The translations under genes were made by a program, and so were the position numbers. A stretch of 64,000 nt of DNA from Deltaproteobacteria bacterium (lineage in GTDB: Bacteria > Myxococcota_A > Polyangia > Polyangiales > Ga0077539): positions 62,001-126,000 of the forward strand of contig JADJAE010000007.1 of NCBI GenBank assembly GCA_016704445.1. Reading direction: 5' to 3'. Of the stretch, positions 60,234 through 64,000 are shown in pieces. The first letter of the stretch is position 1, and the number at the start of each line of letters is the position of its first letter. The notes beneath the pieces were generated by a model. It was given only the letters and a program-made list of their open reading frames with translations, searched no databases and was not told where the DNA came from.

Positions 60234-61564
60234 ACCCGCCTCCGCCGCAGCGCCAGCCCCGCCAGCCCCGCCGCCAGGCCCCACCCGCTCGCCCTCCCGC
60301 CCCGCGCTCCCGCCGCGCAGCCGCCCGGGCCCGTCGCGACGCTCGTCCCTCCCGCGTCCCTCGTCCCCGAGTCCATCGCCGCGCCCGCGTCGGGAAGCGA
60401 CCCGAAGCCCGACTGCACCGTCGGCCAGGTCGGCGCGCAGACCTCCCTCACCGCCGTCCCTGCGGCGCACCCGGTGGGCGGACCCAGCCTGCGGAAGTCC
60501 ACCAGCGGGACCATCGTCCGGCCGCCGTCGTCCGAGCGCGCCAGGTTGAAGCCGTCGATCACGTGGTTGCCGCACACGTAGAGCGCCCCGGCGTGCCATC
60601 GGAGGCACTGCACCTGCACCCCCGAGACCCGCTCGAAGGCCGCGCCGTCCACCGAGCGAAGGAGCCCGTCGTCGGGCCCGCCCACCCAGACCGTGCGGCC
60701 GTCGCCGGAGAGCGCGAAGCCTCGCATCGCCCCCGTCGTGCGGGCGATCTCCGTGAAGCGCGCGCCCCCGTCCGAGGAGCGCAGCAGCAGCGTGGCGCCA
60801 GGGTCGCGAGCGCGCAGCGGATCGTCCGCGAAGGAGCGCACATACACCACGTCGGGGTCGGTCGGATCGACCGCGGAGATCCACCCCTCGGCCCCGCCCT
60901 GAAGGTCGAGCGGTGTCTCCGTGAGGGTCATGGCGCCGTCGTCGGAGCGGTAGAGCAGGTCGCGCGTGGGGTTCTCCGCGCGGGCCGTGAGGTACACCCT
61001 CCTCGGGTTGGACGGCGCCGCCTCCATGGTGAGGAAGAGCACCCCCGGAGAGCCTTCGTACACCGTGCGAAACGAGCGCCCTCCGTCGTCCGAGGCGCGC
61101 ACCCGGTTGACGAGCCCTCGCGTCGACGGGTCGAGGAAGGAGCCCACCCAGTGGACGGTGCGCCCGTCCCCGGTGGCGCTGAGGTCGGCGGTGTAGTCCG
61201 TTCCCACCTCGGGGACGGCGGTGGAGCCGCACGCGTCGGTGGTGCGGCGCAGCCCGCCCGGGATGCCCAGCAGCAGCGGGACGCCGTCGGGCCCCGGGGA
61301 GCCGAGGGCCACCGGCGGGTCCCAGACGTCGGGGCGGCCGTAGCCGAAGGCGTCCTCGCACATCCACGACCAGCGGCGGCCGTCGTCCTCGCCCAGCAGC
61401 ACGCCGAAGGTGGTGCGCAGCACGATGCGGGCGGGGTGTGCGCCGGCGCTGAGCTGCACCATCTGCGCGGTGGGGAAGCGCCCGTTGGCGAGCGAGGCGC
61501 TGGCGAAGAGGGCGACGGCGAGCCCGAGGCCGAGGGCGGGGACGCGACGCCGCGGGGCGATCAT
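60218..61564 (-). CDS. BNR/sialidase-type exported protein with MYXO-CTERM-like tail
   Basis: 448 residues from ATG 61564 (upstream ATG 61594 less likely). Signal peptide LGLGLAVALFASASLANG. Repeated beta-propeller blades with Asp-box-like SxDGGxxF: VRASDDGGRSFRTVYEGS, LYRSDDGAMTLTE, LLRSSDGGARFTEIAR, LLRSVDGAAFERVSG, and LARSDDGGRTMVPL. It ends in an Ala/Gly/Asp linker and GWGLAAGLAGLALRRRRVYREE, a MYXO-CTERM-like membrane/Arg tail, though the usual preceding Cys pair is only CAAG. Probable surface protein; not evidently a sialidase. Confidence 0.85.
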   Translation of the reverse strand: MIAPRRRVPALGLGLAVALFASASLANGRFPTAQMVQLSAGAHPARIVLRTTFGVLLGEDDGRRWSWMCEDAFGYGRPDVWDPPVALGSPGPDGVPLLLGIPGGLRRTTDACGSTAVPEVGTDYTADLSATGDGRTVHWVGSFLDPSTRGLVNRVRASDDGGRSFRTVYEGSPGVLFLTMEAAPSNPRRVYLTARAENPTRDLLYRSDDGAMTLTETPLDLQGGAEGWISAVDPTDPDVVYVRSFADDPLRARDPGATLLLRSSDGGARFTEIARTTGAMRGFALSGDGRTVWVGGPDDGLLRSVDGAAFERVSGVQVQCLRWHAGALYVCGNHVIDGFNLARSDDGGRTMVPLVDFRRLGPPTGCAAGTAVREVCAPTWPTVQSGFGSLPDAGAAMDSGTRDAGGTSVATGPGGCAAGARGGRASGWGLAAGLAGLALRRRRVYREE

Positions 61565-61707
61565 CGCGGGAGTGTACCCGCCGGGGCACTTCACCAGGAA
61601 GGTGTTTCCCGGGGCGGGTTGTGTAGTATCCGCGCCCGAATCAGCGGCTCCGGGGTTTCGGGTCCATCCGACCAGCGACCTTGGAGCGAAGGAGCACCCA
61701 ACCCGTC

Positions 61708-64000
61708 ATGGCTACCGCGGCAACCATCGGCCCCGTCGAGATCCTGCGCGTCGAACTCGAGCGCCTCTACGACCTCGACGCCTTGCAGAAGCTCTCTCGC
61801 GACCTCCTCGGCCTCGATCCCGACGACGTCGCCGCAGAGTCCAACCGCCCGGCCTTCGCGCGGGCGCTCGCCGAGAGGGCCCTGCGCGATGACCTCCACG
61901 AGGCCCTCGCCGACGCCATCGTGCTCACCGACCGCAGCTCCGAGACCCGCCTGCGACCCGTCTACGAGGGCCGCGCCTCGGACGACCTCGCCGTCGGACA
62001 GATGGTCGTCGGGTACAAGATCCTCAAGAAGACCCACGACGAGGGCTTCGGCACCGTCTACCTCGCCGTCGGCCCGGAGAACCACCAGGCGACCTTCAAG
62101 GTCATGCGCGAGGGCCGCGCCCGCGACCGCCGCGCGCTCCAGCGCTTCCTGCTCGCCCAGCGCGCCCTCAAGCAGGTGCACAACCCCGCCGTGCAGCGCA
62201 TCGTCGCCGCGGGCCTGCTCCCCGACGGCCGCCCCTTCGTCGCCGCCGAGCACATCGACGGCCAGCTCCTCTCGGCCCGCATCGGCCGCGCCGGGGCCAT
62301 GCACATCAACGAGGCGCGCGGGGTGTTCCAGTCGATCTGCGAGGGCCTCGACGCGGTGCACGCCGCCGGGCTCGCGCACGGTGATCTCCGCACCGACCAC
62401 GTGGTGCTGGTGCGCCGCGACGGCGGCCTCGGCGCCGTGCTGGTGGACTTCGGCATCGACCGCCTGGGCAGCGCCCGCCACGGCGCCCAGGACGCCGCGA
62501 GCTTCCTGGTGCTGCTGGGCGGCGCCCGGGGCCTCGCGCCCGAGCGCGCCCGCTTCGGCACCGCGGCGGACGCGAAGTCGGACGTCTACGGCCTCGGGGC
62601 GCTGGCCTTCGAGGTGCTCACCGGCAAGCCCCCCTTCGCGGCGACCTCGCTGGCCGACCTCGTGGTGGCGCACATCACCCAGGAGCCCGAGGCGCCCAGC
62701 AAGGTGGCGCCGCGGGGCTGGGTGACGAAGGAGGTCGACGCGGTGGTGCTCAAGGCCCTCGCGAAGGACCCGGAGGCCCGCTACGCGAGCGCGGGGGCCT
62801 TCCTCGCGGCGCTCTTCGAGGCGTCGAAGGCGAAGCGCGGCGCCGAGGTGAGCAAGGACGATTTCGCCGCGCGCAAGGCGGCCCTCGCCGGGGCGCCCAC
62901 GGACGACGACAAGGCGCTCGCGCTGGAGGCGGCGGGCGGCAACGGCGCCGCCTGGGCCGAGGTGGCCGCGGCCTTCGCCGAGGTGGCCGACGCGACGGAG
63001 GACGCCGGGGCGAAGAAGGCCCTGCGGTTCCGCGCGGCGAGGGTGCTCGAGGCGGAGGTGAAGGACCTCCCGGCGGCCAAGGCGGCCTACGAGGCCATCG
63101 CGGCGATGGAGGGCGGCGACGAGCTGGCCTCGGCGCGGGCGAAGGAGATCCGCCGGTCGACGGCGACCGCCGAGGAGCGCGCGGAGATCTACCTGGAGGA
63201 CCTCGAGAACGAGGAGATGGCGACCGAGAAGGCGCGGCTCTGGGCGGAGCTCGGGCGGCACTACGAGCGCGAGCTGGCCGACAGCGAGAACGCGCTGGTG
63301 GCCTTCTCCGAGGCGGTGAGCGCGTCGCCCGCGGACGACGACCTGGCGGCGGAGGTCTCGCGCCTCATCGGCGACGACGTCGCGAAGTGGAACGAGGTCA
63401 CCGCCCACGTCTCCGAGTCGGCCAAGGGCCGTGAGCCTGCCGAGCAGGTGGCCCTCTACCTGCGCGCGGGGCGCTGGTACCTCGACCGGGTGAAGCGCAC
63501 GGACTACGCGCTGGCGTGCTTCAACCAGGCGATCGCGGCGAACCCCGGGAGCGACGAGGCCCTGGAGGGCGCGGCGTCGATCTATCGCAAGGCGCAGCAG
63601 TGGCCCGAGCTGGTGGGCACGCTGCTGAAGCGGGCCGACGCGCAGGGGCAGGCGGCGAAGGCGCGCGACCTGCGGGCCGAGGCGGCGGACATCGCGGAGT
63701 CCAAGCTCGACGAGCGCACCAAGAGCCGCGAGCTGGTGGAGAAGGTGCTGAGCGAGGACGCGGCGCACGAGACGGCGTCGCGGGTGCTGGAGCGGCTGCT
63801 GCTGCGCGCGGAGGACTGGGCCGGGGTCGCGAAGCTGCTGGAGCGCAAGGCCGACGCGCAGAGCGGCGAGAAGCGGGCGGAGTCGTACTGCGAGATCGCG
63901 GAGGTCTACGAAGACCGGCTGAGCGACGTGAGCAAGGCGGCGGACTGGTTCGAGAAGGCGCTCACCGCGGACGCGCGCAACATGGCGGCGCTGAAGGGCC
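61708..64000 (+). CDS. Atypical protein kinase with TPR C-terminus (runs off window)
   Basis: ATG 61708 with AAGGAGC upstream; no stop before the window end (764 codons visible). Residues 1-75 are an N-terminal helical domain (EILRVELERLYDLDALQKLS). Kinase domain: EGFGTVYLAV and ATFKVMREG (Lys), but the catalytic loop is HGDLRTDHVVLV with Asp kept and the usual Asn replaced by His; VDFGIDRLG holds the DFG. The segment AQDAASFLVLLGGARGLAPERARFG with KSDVYGLGALAFEVLTGKPP is kinase-like. From about 400 the protein has TPR-like helix pairs with Ala/Glu/Lys. It may be a weak or inactive kinase/scaffold in a regulatory system. Confidence 0.85.
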   Translation, partial: MATAATIGPVEILRVELERLYDLDALQKLSRDLLGLDPDDVAAESNRPAFARALAERALRDDLHEALADAIVLTDRSSETRLRPVYEGRASDDLAVGQMVVGYKILKKTHDEGFGTVYLAVGPENHQATFKVMREGRARDRRALQRFLLAQRALKQVHNPAVQRIVAAGLLPDGRPFVAAEHIDGQLLSARIGRAGAMHINEARGVFQSICEGLDAVHAAGLAHGDLRTDHVVLVRRDGGLGAVLVDFGIDRLGSARHGAQDAASFLVLLGGARGLAPERARFGTAADAKSDVYGLGALAFEVLTGKPPFAATSLADLVVAHITQEPEAPSKVAPRGWVTKEVDAVVLKALAKDPEARYASAGAFLAALFEASKAKRGAEVSKDDFAARKAALAGAPTDDDKALALEAAGGNGAAWAEVAAAFAEVADATEDAGAKKALRFRAARVLEAEVKDLPAAKAAYEAIAAMEGGDELASARAKEIRRSTATAEERAEIYLEDLENEEMATEKARLWAELGRHYERELADSENALVAFSEAVSASPADDDLAAEVSRLIGDDVAKWNEVTAHVSESAKGREPAEQVALYLRAGRWYLDRVKRTDYALACFNQAIAANPGSDEALEGAASIYRKAQQWPELVGTLLKRADAQGQAAKARDLRAEAADIAESKLDERTKSRELVEKVLSEDAAHETASRVLERLLLRAEDWAGVAKLLERKADAQSGEKRAESYCEIAEVYEDRLSDVSKAADWFEKALTADARNMAALKG

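Noticed and set aside
60218..61564. Sialidase enzyme
   Set aside because: Asp-box-like blades are present but there is no catalytic Arg triad evident and the context does not support glycan degradation.
59432..62725. 1097-codon plus-strand open frame
   Set aside because: Another frame of the SDR, BNR and kinase genes; composition is biased and no domain is visible.
61591..63768. Long minus-strand open frame of 725 codons
   Set aside because: Antisense of the kinase-TPR gene; translation is Arg/Leu/Gly/Val-rich without motifs, while the plus strand has kinase motifs.

Overview
This is one contiguous stretch of a very GC-rich chromosome with no rRNA, tRNA or CRISPR array that I could find. 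Several traits point to a myxobacterium-like lineage (Myxococcota, Polyangia/Sandaracinaceae-like): a serine/threonine kinase with the HRDVSPTN catalytic loop, an FHA-domain sigma-54 activator beside a kinase and a PP2C phosphatase, cysteine-rich lipoproteins with Asp/Ala-rich linkers, MopE-type CNGxDNDCDG motifs, and MYXO-CTERM-like tails at 34.7-36.4 and 60.2-61.6 kb. The assignment is inference; there is no marker gene in the window.

Layout. 0-1.7 kb: 3' part of an M1 aminopeptidase. 1.7-7.7 kb: an accessory island. A translationally coupled AAA-type ATPase and a 1063-residue protein with a C-terminal HEPN-like RNase motif lie between two 126-bp near-identical direct repeats, surrounded by relics (IS91-like transposase tail, phage baseplate-like fragment), a large hairpin and tandem repeats. 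7.7-28.7 kb: mostly housekeeping and envelope genes (5'-nucleotidase, TPR protein, Syd-like, TonB-like, Cys-rich lipoprotein); a four-gene cluster with haem-binding CxxCH motifs and a DUF1501 Tat protein (14.2-20.3 kb); a second M1 peptidase; a CHRD lipoprotein; and a phosphosignalling group (PP2C, FHA/sigma-54 activator, kinase). 29.0-32.3 kb: a second candidate conflict locus, with a NACHT-type NTPase, a small partner and a P-loop ATPase, all on the minus strand and frameshifted. 32.4-51 kb: metabolism, envelope and transport genes (enoyl-CoA hydratase, YjbQ, NRDE, nidogen-domain protein, sterol desaturase, alcohol dehydrogenase, metallophosphoesterase, MATE, Usp, OmpA, DAG kinase, YihY, DUF3105, MenB, third M1 peptidase). 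51.8-52.0 kb: a MITE-like element with perfect 64-bp terminal inverted repeats and an 8-bp target duplication. 53.6-59.3 kb: a cluster that looks like nitrosative-stress or denitrification accessory functions: HesB-rhodanese fusion, sigma-54 activator with a Cys-rich PAS domain, NnrS-like multi-pass protein, DUF59, DUF1858/DUF2249 proteins, with matching -24/-12 promoters. 59.3-64 kb: SDR, BNR-type protein and the start of an atypical kinase-TPR protein.

Caution on quality. I count roughly 18 places where a clear protein homology jumps reading frame, plus one in-frame amber codon, spread over otherwise well-conserved genes and densest at 49-59 kb. This pattern looks more like residual indel errors in a draft assembly than twenty independent gene deaths, so 'frameshifted' below does not mean proven pseudogene. 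Function calls rest on motif reading only; no database search was possible.
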